Of a stretch of DNA of 56,909 nt, positions 8,330-17,237 are shown in pieces. Position 1 is the stretch's first letter. Every line of letters begins with the position of its first letter. The DNA comes from Asticcacaulis benevestitus DSM 16100 = ATCC BAA-896 (GTDB lineage: Bacteria; Pseudomonadota; Alphaproteobacteria; Caulobacterales; Caulobacteraceae): assembly GCF_000376105.1 (NCBI RefSeq), contig NZ_AQWM01000024.1:1-56909 (forward strand), given 5' to 3'. Under the pieces are notes generated by a model that was not told where the DNA came from, did no database searches, and saw only the letters and a program-made list of their open reading frames with translations. Both the position numbers and the translations under genes were made by a program.

Positions 8330-9646
8330 ATGAACTCGACGCTGGTACGAGGGATATTCGTGGGCGGATTGGCTGGACTGTTGTTCGGCTTTGATACTGC
8401 TGTCATCGCGGGAACCACCCAGGGGCTGACGCAAGCTTTCAATTTAGATCCGGCGACCCTGGGTTTCACTGTGTCGAGCGCACTTTGGGGCACCTTGGCA
8501 GGGGCTCTGTTCGCTGGAAGCCCAGGCGACAGGTTCGGCGCCAGAAATTGCCTCATTGCCATTGCCGTCATGTATATCATTTCCGGCATTGGCTGTTTTC
8601 TCGCTCCTTCGCTGCCGATCCTCATCGCATCGCGCATTCTGGGCGGCTTGGCGATCGGTGCTTCGTCCGTGCTGGCGCCGACCTATCTGGCCGAGATTGC
8701 CCCGGCGAAGAACCGTGGGGCCTTGGTTGGTATGTTCCAGTTAAACATCGTCTTCGGTATTCTGGTCGCCTACCTCAGCAATTATCTGATCGGAACTTTG
8801 GAACTCGGTGATCACGAATGGCGCTGGAAATTTGGCGTCACCATCGTGCCGTCGCTTATTCTTTGGATCTTCCTGTACACCATCCCGAATAGCCCGCGCT
8901 GGCTGGCCGTCAAGGGCAGGGTGGACGAAGCGCGCAGTGTATTGGCGCGTATAGGCGTGGCCTCACCCGATGTTGAACTCAACCAATACCTGGCCAAGCA
9001 CGAGCAGCACAACGGACAGAAAGTGCGCTTGTCGTGGAAAACCTACGCAAAACCCATGTTGCTGGCGATTGCCATCGCCGGTTTCAACCAATTGTCCGGC
9101 ATCAACGCCATTCTCTACTATCTCAATGACATCTTTGCTGCTGCCGGCTTTGAGAAGGTCTCGGCCGATCTGCAATCGATCATCATCGGTGCGACGAACC
9201 TGGCTTTCACCTTGCTGGCTCTCACCGTCATCGATCGGGTTGGCCGCAAGACGCTCCTGTTGATTGGTTCGGTTGGGCTCGTCATCTCTCTGGCGGCGAC
9301 GGCCTACATCCAACTGACCGGCACCTACCAGGGCTATCTCCTGTGGATGCTCATCCTCTTCATCGCGTCCTTCGCGTTCTCGCAAGGCGCTGTCATCTGG
9401 GTCTACATTTCCGAAATTTTCCCGACCGAAGTGCGTTCACGCGGGCAAGGCCTTGGCTCTTCTACACACTGGTTCATGGACGCCATTATCGCGACAGCTT
9501 TTCCTCTGGTGGCGGCTTATTCCAAGGGGCTACCGTTTATTTTCTTCGCCGTCGCGATGCTCGTTCAGTTCTTTGTTGTCTGGAAGCTATTTCCTGAAAC
9601 GAAGGGAGTCGCACTTGAGGACATGGAACGTTCCATCGGTCATTAA
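8330..9646 (+). CDS. Sugar-porter MFS transporter
   Basis: Twelve-TM sugar/proton symporter of 438 aa in the inner membrane, sugar porter family. Signatures are GGLAGLLFGFDTAVIAG in TM1, GDRFGARN after TM2, RILGGLAIGAS and PTYLAEIAPAKNRGALVG, QLSGINAILYYLNDIF in TM7, and PETKG near the C-terminus. The ribosome site AGGAG precedes the ATG. With the fructokinase and phosphoglucomutase-like genes downstream and GH32 enzymes around, the substrate is most likely fructose, sucrose or a fructan fragment. Expression should depend on operator site B and on read-through of the terminator at 8260-8292. Confidence 0.93.
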   Translation: MNSTLVRGIFVGGLAGLLFGFDTAVIAGTTQGLTQAFNLDPATLGFTVSSALWGTLAGALFAGSPGDRFGARNCLIAIAVMYIISGIGCFLAPSLPILIASRILGGLAIGASSVLAPTYLAEIAPAKNRGALVGMFQLNIVFGILVAYLSNYLIGTLELGDHEWRWKFGVTIVPSLILWIFLYTIPNSPRWLAVKGRVDEARSVLARIGVASPDVELNQYLAKHEQHNGQKVRLSWKTYAKPMLLAIAIAGFNQLSGINAILYYLNDIFAAAGFEKVSADLQSIIIGATNLAFTLLALTVIDRVGRKTLLLIGSVGLVISLAATAYIQLTGTYQGYLLWMLILFIASFAFSQGAVIWVYISEIFPTEVRSRGQGLGSSTHWFMDAIIATAFPLVAAYSKGLPFIFFAVAMLVQFFVVWKLFPETKGVALEDMERSIGH

Positions 9647-9705
9647 GTTTGCGACTGCGTCCGTCGACAAACCGCTTAAATCCTTCCCTTATAACGAGTA
9701 AAACT

Positions 9706-10626
9706 ATGTTTATTGGTATTGAAGTTGGCGGCACGAAGGTCGTCATGGCCGCGGGAACGGGGCCGAATGACCTAACGGAACTCGTCAGATTTCCAACCGA
9801 AACGCCGGAAGCGACATCTGCGGCCATAGTCCGGCAGGTGAAGCAATATCTGGCGCTCTATCCGACGATCCGGGGTATCGGTGTGGCCTCCTTCGGGCCG
9901 ATCCAGGTCGACCCGGCACATCCGGAGTTCGGCGTGATCTACGAAACGCCGAAACTTCATTGGCGCGGTTTTAATATCGTACAGTTGCTTAAAGCCCATT
10001 TCCCGGACATCCCGGTGGCGCTTGACACGGACGTCAATGGCGCCGCCATTGGTGAGGCCGAATGGGGAGGCGGGCGAGGGCTAGACACGTTTGCCTATGT
10101 CACCGTGGGCACGGGCATTGGCGCTGGGTTGTACGTCAACGGCAAACCCGTACACGGTCTCCTGCATCCGGAAGCGGGGCATATGTTGATCCGCCGCGAA
10201 CCCGGAAGGGATCCGTTTCCAGGCATGTGTCCGTTCCATGGGGACTGTCTGGAAGGGCTGGCCAGTGGGCCTTCTATTGAGGCGCGCACCGGTCAGCGCG
10301 GCGAACATCTACCAGACGACCACGACGTCTGGCTCTTAATCGGTGACTACCTTGCCCAGCTCTACGTCAACATGGCTATGATCGCTGCCCCACAGCGGAT
10401 TCTGATCGGTGGAGGCGTGGGGCTGAAGCCGGAGGTGATTGCGCGTAGCCGGGCGGAGTTTTTCCGACTGGTGGGCGGTTATTTGCGTGCCCTCAAGCAA
10501 CCTGAGTCGCTTCAGGCCTTCATTCAACCGGCTCAACTGGGAGACAGGGCAGGGGTTTTGGGCGCGGTCGGCTTGGCTGTGCGCGCAAGCCCCCTGACGA
10601 AAGCCACGCAGCTAGAAGCACAGTAA
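9706..10626 (+). CDS. ROK-family fructokinase
   Basis: Cytoplasmic sugar kinase of 306 aa, most likely phosphorylating fructose to fructose-6-phosphate. The N-terminal phosphate loop is IGIEVGGTKVVMAAGTG. The catalytic region is ALDTDVNGAAIGEAEWGGGRG with AYVTVGTGIGAGL, then PEAGHML and a zinc-ligand stretch MCPFHGDCLEGLASGPSIEA. This ROK subfamily corresponds to bacterial fructokinases. An upstream in-frame ATG at 9649 overlaps nothing useful; the ATG at 9706 begins exactly at the family's usual start. It lies 59 bp after the permease and 2 bp before the HAD gene, so they form one operon. Confidence 0.92.
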   Translation: MFIGIEVGGTKVVMAAGTGPNDLTELVRFPTETPEATSAAIVRQVKQYLALYPTIRGIGVASFGPIQVDPAHPEFGVIYETPKLHWRGFNIVQLLKAHFPDIPVALDTDVNGAAIGEAEWGGGRGLDTFAYVTVGTGIGAGLYVNGKPVHGLLHPEAGHMLIRREPGRDPFPGMCPFHGDCLEGLASGPSIEARTGQRGEHLPDDHDVWLLIGDYLAQLYVNMAMIAAPQRILIGGGVGLKPEVIARSRAEFFRLVGGYLRALKQPESLQAFIQPAQLGDRAGVLGAVGLAVRASPLTKATQLEAQ

Positions 10627-10628
10627 CT

Positions 10629-11336
10629 ATGTCCCTGCCAAAAGCCTTCCTTTTCGACATGGACGGTACGCTCTGCAACACCGAGCCTCTTCACATGGCC
10701 GCGTATCAAACCCTGCTGCAAGAAAACGGAAGGGTTGTTGATCAGGAGACCTTTGACCATCAGTTTGCCGGCCAGACGACCTCAGCCGTTATTGCGCATT
10801 TGTTTCCGCACATGTCGGATGACATGCGTAAGGACCTCGTTGCATTGAAGGAGGCAAGATTCCGCGAAACCGTGGGTCGCCTTGCGCCGCTGCCGGGCCT
10901 TCTTGAGTATCTTGACGCGATTGCGGCGTCCAGCGCCACCTTGGCCTTGGTGACCAACGCGCCGCGCGCTGATGTCGACTGCGTGTTAGCCGTTCTGGGG
11001 ATCCAAACGCGGTTTTCCGTTGTGATTATCGCTTCCGAACTGGCCCATCCCAAACCCCATCCGCTGCCCTATTTGCGCGCGCTTTATGAGGCCGGTGTTA
11101 CCGCGAAGGAGGCCGTGGTTTTCGAGGATTCGATTGCGGGCCTAAGGTCTGCCCGGAGCGCTGGCGTTCAGACGGTTGGCGTGCGCACAACGCTCGACGC
11201 TCAACAACTCCTGGGCAGTGGCGCATGGCTTACAATCGCGGACTATCACGATCCTGCGCTTGTCAGGGAGGGGCTCTGGCCCACCCAGACCGAGCGTTCC
11301 GGCGGCGTAGCGCAACATATAAGTCCGGAATATTGA
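10629..11336 (+). CDS. HAD phosphatase / beta-phosphoglucomutase-like
   Basis: HAD superfamily protein of 235 aa. Motif I is FLFDMDGTLCNTEP (DxD nucleophile pair), an alpha-helical cap follows, motif II is LALVTNAPR, the lysine is in ELAHPKPHPLPY, and motif IV is VVFEDSIAGLRSARSAG. The EDS.AG pattern is typical of beta-phosphoglucomutase and related sugar-phosphate phosphatases. It is coupled to the fructokinase (2-bp gap), so it may handle phosphorylated glucose or a side product of sucrose breakdown. Its stop codon lies within the palindrome that also forms operator site C. Confidence 0.87.
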   Translation: MSLPKAFLFDMDGTLCNTEPLHMAAYQTLLQENGRVVDQETFDHQFAGQTTSAVIAHLFPHMSDDMRKDLVALKEARFRETVGRLAPLPGLLEYLDAIAASSATLALVTNAPRADVDCVLAVLGIQTRFSVVIIASELAHPKPHPLPYLRALYEAGVTAKEAVVFEDSIAGLRSARSAGVQTVGVRTTLDAQQLLGSGAWLTIADYHDPALVREGLWPTQTERSGGVAQHISPEY

Positions 11337-11350
11337 CTTATATGTTGCGC
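11312..11350. promoter_or_regulatory. Operator-like palindrome, site C
   Basis: CGCAACATATAAGTC-N9-GACTTATATGTTGCG is a perfect 15-bp inverted repeat containing the core TAAGTC-N9-GACTTA (11321-11341), nearly identical to site B. It overlaps the stop of the HAD gene and lies about 70 bp before the GH32 start. It may act as both operator for GH32 and transcript-end hairpin for the upstream operon. Confidence 0.75.
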
Positions 11351-11417
11351 GGTGATAACCTCGCGATACAGACGAGAGGCCCGGCGAAGACCAGGTGCTC
11401 CACAGAAGGAAACAAGA

Positions 11418-13037
11418 ATGATGAACCGGCTTTTTTCCGCGTCACTGGGCGTGTTGGCACTTCTTTTGGCGGCGCAACCGGCCCTGGCATTTCAGGCTCC
11501 CGCAGCCAACGCCTCGGGGGTCGTTAAGGCGCCGCTCAGAACGACCGGAGAGGCCTATCGTCCGGCCTATCACTTCACGCCGCCTGGGCAATGGATGAAT
11601 GACCCAAACGGCCTGGTCTACTACAAGGGGCAGTACCACCTCTTTTATCAGCATTATCCTGCCGGCAACGTATGGGGGCCGATGCATTGGGGGCATGCCG
11701 TGAGCAAGGACATGGTGCACTGGCAGGATCGTCCCATCGCGCTGGCCCCGGACGCGCATGGGCTGATCTTCAGTGGCAGTGCGGTTGTGGATTGGAATAA
11801 CGCCTCAGGCCTCGGCACCAAAGCGAACCCGCCCCTGGTCGCCATTTACACGTACCACAATGAAAAGTTCAAGGAAGCCGGGCTGACCTATCCGCAAAGC
11901 CAGGGGATTGCCTATAGTACTGATGCCGGCGAGACCTGGCATAAATATAAAGGAAATCCTGTGCTGGTACCGCCTGAAGGGAAGCCGGATTTCCGCGATC
12001 CAAAGGTCATGTGGCACCCCGCATCGAAATCCTGGATCATGACCTTGGCGGTCGGGGACCACACAGAATTCTACCGGTCATCCGACCTAAAATCGTGGAG
12101 CTTCCTCAGTGCTTTCGGTAAGGAGATTGGCGCCCATGGCGGGGTTTGGGAATGTCCCGACCTGCTGCCCATGAAGGTCAAGGAGACCGGCGAAACCAAA
12201 TGGGTCCTGATTCAGAGCCTGAATCCAGGTGGTCCAAACGGTGGCTCCGCCACGCAGTATTTCGTCGGTGATTTTGATGGCCGTGACTTCAAACTGGACC
12301 CGAAATATGCGGCCCAACTGAGTGCAAAGGGACCGCAATGGCTCGATTGGGGCCGCGACAATTATGCCGGCGTAACCTGGTCCGATGTGCCCAAGGCTGA
12401 CGGTCGTACCTTGATGATGGGTTGGATGAACAATTGGGACTACGGTCAGGTCGTGCCAACGACGGCGTGGCGCGGAGCGATGACGCTACCTCGTGAACTG
12501 ACCCTGCATTTCGATGGGACCAACTACCTTGTGAAATCGGAGCCTGCGGTGGAGGTGGACAGGCTGAAAGGTAGAACCTACACGAGCGTTCCACAGACTG
12601 TGTCTGAGGCACTTGCGGTGGACATGCCAGCCAAGAGCGTGATGCAATCCTCGATCGACGTCCAGTTCGCCAAGCCTGCTGACGGAACAATGGCTTACCT
12701 TGAACTGTCCAATGATGCGGGCGACATTTACAAAATTGGATATGACGCGACAGCCAATTCGTTTTTCAGCGACCGACGCAAGTCAGGCCTGGTCGACTTT
12801 TCGGACAAGTTCGCCGCATCGGTACATTCGGCTCCCCGAAATGTGGCCGCAGATGTGATTGATATGAAGGTGTTCGTGGATCACGATTCGATCGAGTTGT
12901 TCGCTGACGGAGGCGCCACGGCATTGACCGATACGTTGTATCCCCGCAAGCCTTACACTTCCCTGCGTTTTGTAGCTGGCGGCAAATCTGTGCAGGTCCT
13001 GAAAATGCAGGTGACGGAACTTAAGGACGCTTTCTGA
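11418..13037 (+). CDS. GH32 exo-fructosidase (levanase/inulinase/invertase type), exported
   Basis: Secreted family 32 hydrolase of 539 aa that cleaves terminal beta-fructosyl bonds in fructans or sucrose. The Sec signal peptide is LFSASLGVLALLLAAQPALA (to about residue 24). The five-bladed propeller shows all three catalytic motifs: WMNDPNG with nucleophile D62, DFRDP (D194) and WECPDLLP with acid/base E245. The C-terminal beta-sandwich ends in LRFVAGGKSVQVLKMQV. The ATG at 11418 follows AGAAGGA; the longer reading from 11352 would place 22 non-signal residues in front. It is controlled by site C. It is the intact counterpart of the broken GH32 gene at 5423-6653. Confidence 0.95.
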   Translation: MMNRLFSASLGVLALLLAAQPALAFQAPAANASGVVKAPLRTTGEAYRPAYHFTPPGQWMNDPNGLVYYKGQYHLFYQHYPAGNVWGPMHWGHAVSKDMVHWQDRPIALAPDAHGLIFSGSAVVDWNNASGLGTKANPPLVAIYTYHNEKFKEAGLTYPQSQGIAYSTDAGETWHKYKGNPVLVPPEGKPDFRDPKVMWHPASKSWIMTLAVGDHTEFYRSSDLKSWSFLSAFGKEIGAHGGVWECPDLLPMKVKETGETKWVLIQSLNPGGPNGGSATQYFVGDFDGRDFKLDPKYAAQLSAKGPQWLDWGRDNYAGVTWSDVPKADGRTLMMGWMNNWDYGQVVPTTAWRGAMTLPRELTLHFDGTNYLVKSEPAVEVDRLKGRTYTSVPQTVSEALAVDMPAKSVMQSSIDVQFAKPADGTMAYLELSNDAGDIYKIGYDATANSFFSDRRKSGLVDFSDKFAASVHSAPRNVAADVIDMKVFVDHDSIELFADGGATALTDTLYPRKPYTSLRFVAGGKSVQVLKMQVTELKDAF

Positions 13038-13529
13038 CCTGCGACAGCAAGGTCGGGATCGAGGCCTACGCCCGTCATTATCTGTAGCTGGCGATGAACA
13101 AAGGGGCTGTCCCTTGACAAACTCCTCATGTTTACCCCTCCGGTGCCGACGCGCTACGCTGCGTGTAAGGGCATCCGCGCGGGGATGAGAGGCGGACATT
13201 GCCGGCCGCACCTTGCCTATCCTAGAGAACTTGAAAACGCATGGAGACTCCTATGTTCGGGTCGGCGAAGGTGTCGGTTCATTGGACCTATTTGGAGACC
13301 TGTCGGCATTCGTCGCGTATGATGAAAGCTCTTTGGAATTCTGTGCGCGGCGGGGTGACGTACCTCCAGTTCGATGAAAAGGCTTGTCTCGGTGTCTGCC
13401 AAAACGGCAGCATCTCACGCCTGTGGCTTTGGTCCTAACGCCCGCTTGTGGCGTTTGCTGGACTGGACACGAGGCGTCCAGCTTGGCATAGGCTCTTGTA
13501 AGAAAAAGCATGCAAAGGAAAGCACACCC
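13038..13529. other. Gap without supported gene
   Basis: About 490 bp between GH32 and the small membrane protein. A 61-codon reading from 13254 has a nearby GGAG, but its composition looks random and no family is recognised. I see no clear terminator, only a weak AAGGG/CCCTT stem near 13099. Confidence 0.3.
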
Positions 13530-13775
13530 ATGGCAATTGGTAACATCGTAATGATCGTCCTCGGTCTACTAGCCATTCTCCTGGGCTGGCTTATGTTCGC
13601 GTCGGTTAAATTCCGCGCCTGGACTATGAGCTACGGCCGTGGTGCCATGTGGACCAAACTCCTCGGCGAACGCCGCGCCGACTGGGCGACACGGTTTATC
13701 TTTGGGCCGGTGTGTCTGATTTTTGGTGCGCTGATGGTTGTGGTGTCCGCGTTCGGCGGGCCTATCAGGGCGTAG
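13530..13775 (+). CDS. Small two-helix membrane protein, unknown function
   Basis: Protein of 81 aa with two hydrophobic segments: about residues 5-25 (IVMIVLGLLAILLGWLMFASV) and 57-75 (FIFGPVCLIFGALMVVVSAF). A basic, tryptophan-containing middle joins them (RAWTMSYGRGAMWTKLLGERR). The ATG at 13530 follows AAAGGAA. It stands alone between the fructan locus and a decayed region. The alternating helix-loop-helix pattern and clean ribosome site support a real gene; no function can be proposed. Confidence 0.6.
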   Translation: MAIGNIVMIVLGLLAILLGWLMFASVKFRAWTMSYGRGAMWTKLLGERRADWATRFIFGPVCLIFGALMVVVSAFGGPIRA

Positions 13776-14307
13776 TGCGGCGAAACAAACAGGATGAGAG
13801 TCCAGACTGGATGAATGACGCAGCACAAGGTACAAGGATGCGGCCGTTTCGGACCAACAACGATGCGGCCCCGTCGCCGTTACCGGTCAGCCAGGCTGCA
13901 AAGTCCCTATATTCCTTGCCTTCCATCCAGCGATAGGGAGCGGCGATGGTATGCAAAAAGAGGGTCTCGACAGTATCTCCGCGCTTGGCAACAGACGAGT
14001 GTGGAGGCAATGGCCCAACCAGGTTGGCGATTCCATGAGAAGCAAGGGCAGAGCGTACGGCGCGACTGTGCGTATGAGGCGTAGCGCGATGGACGTCACG
14101 ACCCCTTGCATTGACGGACGAAGTTCAGATTGAACTAACGGCGTTCTTCAATGTGAAATCACACGTTTGCCCTTAAACCGTTCTGAGCCGTGCAGCCTGT
14201 CTGACCCGTTGCCATCGGCGAGGACACCTCTTTAGTGATGACCACTTCGCGCGCACGATCATGGCGTATCTATAAAACTCTTATTTAAAAACATCAGGTA
14301 GCGGCCT
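13776..14307. other. Gap with coding-like minus-strand remnant
   Basis: No intact gene is supported. On the minus strand, 14000-13830 reads VAKRGDTVETLFLHTIAAPY, then WMEGKEYRDFAAWLTGNGDG, which looks like real protein. It begins without a proper start, and upstream protein-like sequence continues in another frame. It is probably a decayed gene; the family is not recognised. Confidence 0.35.
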
Positions 14308-14514
14308 TTGTTGTCTTTCGTCATGAGCCATGAGAAGGGTGGCGAAGTTTTTTCACTTGTTGGAAGCCCAACGGCGATAGAAATACTGCTTTCTAATGTG
14401 ATGGACGACGCAATAAAATATAGCCCTGATGGCAGTGACGGATTCATCTGCTTCGAGACGCTTGCGGGCGACCAACAGAATCCGAAAGAACAAAACGTTC
14501 ACTCCAGAGGCTGA
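14308..14514 (+). pseudogene. Histidine kinase ATPase-domain remnant
   Basis: A 68-codon reading contains AIEILLSNVMDDAIKYSPDG, which matches the N-box of histidine-kinase ATP-binding domains (usual form xxNLxxNAxKYSP) but has DD where DN is expected. No phosphoacceptor domain, G-boxes or other kinase parts are present. It is most likely a fragment left from a lost sensor kinase, ending 8 bp before the channel gene. Confidence 0.5.
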
Positions 14515-14522
14515 TAGACGAC

Positions 14523-15626
14523 ATGACGACTAAACTTATCTTACGGTGGAGCCGGGCACTCGTCTTGGCGCTGGTCGGGATCCTGGCCTGGTCAGCTCCG
14601 GGTCTTGCACAGCCCAAGGCCAAATCCGTCTCGGTCAGTGTGCGTGTGCTGCCCCCCTTTGTAGAGCAAACGAATGGAGCGTTGAGCGGCTTCAGTATCG
14701 ATATTTGGAACGAAATTGCCAGACGGCTGGACTGGCATTCCGTTTATGAGATAGCTCCCGACGTTCGAGGCCAACTGACGGCCGTTGCTGGTCGATCCGC
14801 CGATGTCGGTGTGGGGGCTGTGTCTATAACGGCGGAACGCGACCTGCAATTCGACTTTTCACAGCCGATTCTAAATGGCGGCCTGCAAATTCTGGTTAGA
14901 TCCGAACGCGCAAACCCTGAATCTACCGCCCTTACGAGTCTTCTAAAGTTGTTGTTTTCGCCTGCCGTTCTCGTCTGGCTCGGTATCGCGGTCCTTTTGA
15001 CGATTATACCTGCACATATTGTTTGGTTCGTTGAGCGTAGACACCCAGAAGGCATGATCGGCTCCAAATCTTATTTCCCCGGCATATTCCAGGCGTTTTT
15101 CTGGGGTCTCGGCACGCTCGCCACACAGGCGGATTCAATGCCCAGACATTGGGTGTCGCGCATTGTTGCTATCCTATGGATGTTTACCAGCGTTGTGTTC
15201 GTGGCCTTCTACACCGCGACCCTCACGGCCAGCCTGACTGTTGCGCAATTCAGGAGCCAGATTAACGGCCCCGCTGACTTGCCCGGCAAGACGGTCGCAA
15301 CGGTCTCTGGAACAACTTCGGCGCAATACTTGCAAAACAACGGCATACAATTCAAGGCCTTTGCAACGATCGACGATGCGCGAAAAGCCTTGTTGACGAA
15401 GCAAGTCGACGCGGTCGTCTTTGATGCGCCGGTGGTACAGTATATAGCGGCTCATCAAAGCATGGGAGCCGCTATGGTCGTTGGACCTGTTTTCAATACT
15501 CAGGACTATGGCCTTGTTTTTACAAATGGAAGTGAACTGCGCAGACCATCGGACGCCGCCTTGCTCGCCATGCGGGAGGATGGAACCTATGATCGTATTT
15601 CAGAAAAGTGGTTTGGTAAAAAATAG
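14523..15626 (+). CDS. Ionotropic glutamate receptor-like ligand-gated channel
   Basis: Membrane protein of 367 aa with the prokaryotic iGluR layout. A signal peptide (to about 29) is followed by the first half of a periplasmic solute-binding lobe (GFSIDIWNEIARRL; SITAERDLQFDFSQPI), TM1 (about 148-170), a re-entrant pore loop (about 186-203, FQAFFWGLGTLATQ), TM2 (about 211-236) and the second half of the lobe (LPGKTVATVSGTTSAQYL, ending in ISEKWFG). FYTATLTASLTV after TM2 resembles the SYTANLAAFLTV gating motif of animal receptors. The K+ filter TVGYG of GluR0 is missing. It would open on binding an amino acid or similar ligand; ligand and ion are unknown. It is single-gene, with no solute-transport partners nearby. 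Confidence 0.85.
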   Translation: MTTKLILRWSRALVLALVGILAWSAPGLAQPKAKSVSVSVRVLPPFVEQTNGALSGFSIDIWNEIARRLDWHSVYEIAPDVRGQLTAVAGRSADVGVGAVSITAERDLQFDFSQPILNGGLQILVRSERANPESTALTSLLKLLFSPAVLVWLGIAVLLTIIPAHIVWFVERRHPEGMIGSKSYFPGIFQAFFWGLGTLATQADSMPRHWVSRIVAILWMFTSVVFVAFYTATLTASLTVAQFRSQINGPADLPGKTVATVSGTTSAQYLQNNGIQFKAFATIDDARKALLTKQVDAVVFDAPVVQYIAAHQSMGAAMVVGPVFNTQDYGLVFTNGSELRRPSDAALLAMREDGTYDRISEKWFGKK

Positions 15627-16046
15627 CGAGCGTATAAAGCAGACAAAGAGGCGCCTTCACAGAACGCGTACCAAATCTGGTCTATTTGCGCACCTTTCGT
15701 TGCACCTCATCCTGTGGCTGATCGCTCTGACCCCCAAAGTGACCCCAATGTATGTGGGGTCAGCTGGGACATGCGGAAACTCAGCGAGACAGTCAAGTCG
15801 CTAAGGTCCAAAATTTTAAGGGATTTCTCAACGTCGTGGGACGTGGATGCATGCCAAGCCGGCTCCTCCCATGGAGCCAAACCAGAGCGAGTGAGGGGCT
15901 GGACTCGAGCGTTTGGCCTTCCGAAAGCCTTGGCTTGCACCTATCCCACCTCTAAACGGGCGTCGGCAGGGCCGTTCAAATTGGAAATCGCGGTTGATTT
16001 TTTTTTAAATGCCCTTAGGGTTGTGCTGCGGTGACTGGGGGAGTGG
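15627..16046. other. Gap without supported gene
   Basis: About 420 bp with no recognised gene. TGACCCC-N9-GGGGTCA (15740-15762) is a short inverted repeat that could be an operator or a repeat-element end. A long plus-strand reading spans 15714-16034 but has no family resemblance. Confidence 0.3.
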
Positions 16047-17237
16047 ATGGATCGTCGGGGGATGCTTAAGGGGGCCTTGGCCTCACCGTTGTTCGTTGCG
16101 GCATATGCGGCTACCAGTGTGGCGGAGCCGCTTTCCGACTCTCCGATGTCCGAGGAAATATATTTCGCGGGTTTCGCCTATCTCACCGATTATCAGGATG
16201 TTTCCCAACGTCTGCCCTGCACGTCGCGGGTGGTCAACGACACAGGGGCGCAGATCTTCGACCGCCAGCTATTCGAGCTGGCGACGTCCGTACCGTGTCA
16301 GGCGAAAATCAATGATGGTCTGGGCACGCTAAAGGCAGGCCGGGCTGCCTATGTGACCGCGCTTGCCGTCAATCATGAAATCACCGATGTGGAGCGCATC
16401 GGAAACCAGTATAAGCTCTCCGTCACGCTCTGGGGGCAGCTCCTGGTCTTCGACTTCCAGAGCAAGTCGGTTGTTTCTAGCACCCCGGTCGTCAGTCAGT
16501 TCATTGACCTCTTTGACACGGATCCGACAGAGGACGAAATTCTGGCCGCCTATGGTCGCCTGGTGAACGGTGAGGATGCCGGTGGGCTGAAATCCCAGTT
16601 TGCCAAGGCCATCAGCGGCTCCATCCTTCCGCGCAACAGTTCGCGGACGATCCGGGTCACGCAATCCACACTCTCGGAAAAGGCTCGTCAGCAGGTTATC
16701 GACCTAAGGCTGGGGGGGGCGGAAACCTACACTGCCAACATAGCCAGTCGTCTGAGCGGGTGGCTGACCAGCCAACAGAAGATATGTGTCCTGCCCGCCG
16801 CTTCCAATCAGGCATTGGGCGGCAAGATGGCCGCGCGCCTGAGCAATGGCGATGTCTACACACTGAACATACCTGCGCCCGACTATGAGCTTCACCTGAC
16901 GCTGGATGGCTTCAAGAAGGTTCTGGTGACGGATGTGCCAGCCGGCAAGGGCTACGTATATGGCGCCTTTGTTACCCTTATGGCCGTAGAGCCGCTGAGC
17001 GCCACGCGCTTTTTCGAAGCACAGATCCGCGTGGGAGTAAAGCGCACACAGCCGGCGACAGCCTCTGAAATCAATGATGGCCCCGTGTTCGACGAAGCGC
17101 TGCAGGAACTGTTTATGGAGTTCACGCAGGCTATCGAACCCGCCGACGATGCTTGGGCCAGACAGAATATACTTCCCACTCAGACCGCCGTTAGCTCCAT
17201 GCAAGCCTTGAGAAAGATGATCCAGACATGTCGATAA
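16047..17237 (+). CDS. Exported protein of unknown function, first gene of CsgG-like operon
   Basis: Protein of 396 aa beginning MDRRGMLKGALASPLFVAAY, a twin-arginine-like export signal (RRGMLK). The mature part is mixed alpha/beta with no motif I recognise. Paired cysteines near the mature N-terminus (LPCTSRV and VPCQAK) could form a disulfide. It overlaps the next gene by 10 bp and opens a four-gene set whose last member is a CsgG-like lipoprotein, which suggests a role at the outer membrane. The start at 16047 is used because the signal peptide begins there. No function can be assigned. Confidence 0.75.
   Translation: MDRRGMLKGALASPLFVAAYAATSVAEPLSDSPMSEEIYFAGFAYLTDYQDVSQRLPCTSRVVNDTGAQIFDRQLFELATSVPCQAKINDGLGTLKAGRAAYVTALAVNHEITDVERIGNQYKLSVTLWGQLLVFDFQSKSVVSSTPVVSQFIDLFDTDPTEDEILAAYGRLVNGEDAGGLKSQFAKAISGSILPRNSSRTIRVTQSTLSEKARQQVIDLRLGGAETYTANIASRLSGWLTSQQKICVLPAASNQALGGKMAARLSNGDVYTLNIPAPDYELHLTLDGFKKVLVTDVPAGKGYVYGAFVTLMAVEPLSATRFFEAQIRVGVKRTQPATASEINDGPVFDEALQELFMEFTQAIEPADDAWARQNILPTQTAVSSMQALRKMIQTCR

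Noticed and set aside
13254..13439. 61-codon reading after the GH32 gene
   Set aside because: A GGAG lies upstream, but the protein has no domain or membrane pattern.
15740..15762. TGACCCC inverted repeat as an insertion-sequence end
   Set aside because: No second end, no target duplication and no transposase pieces nearby.
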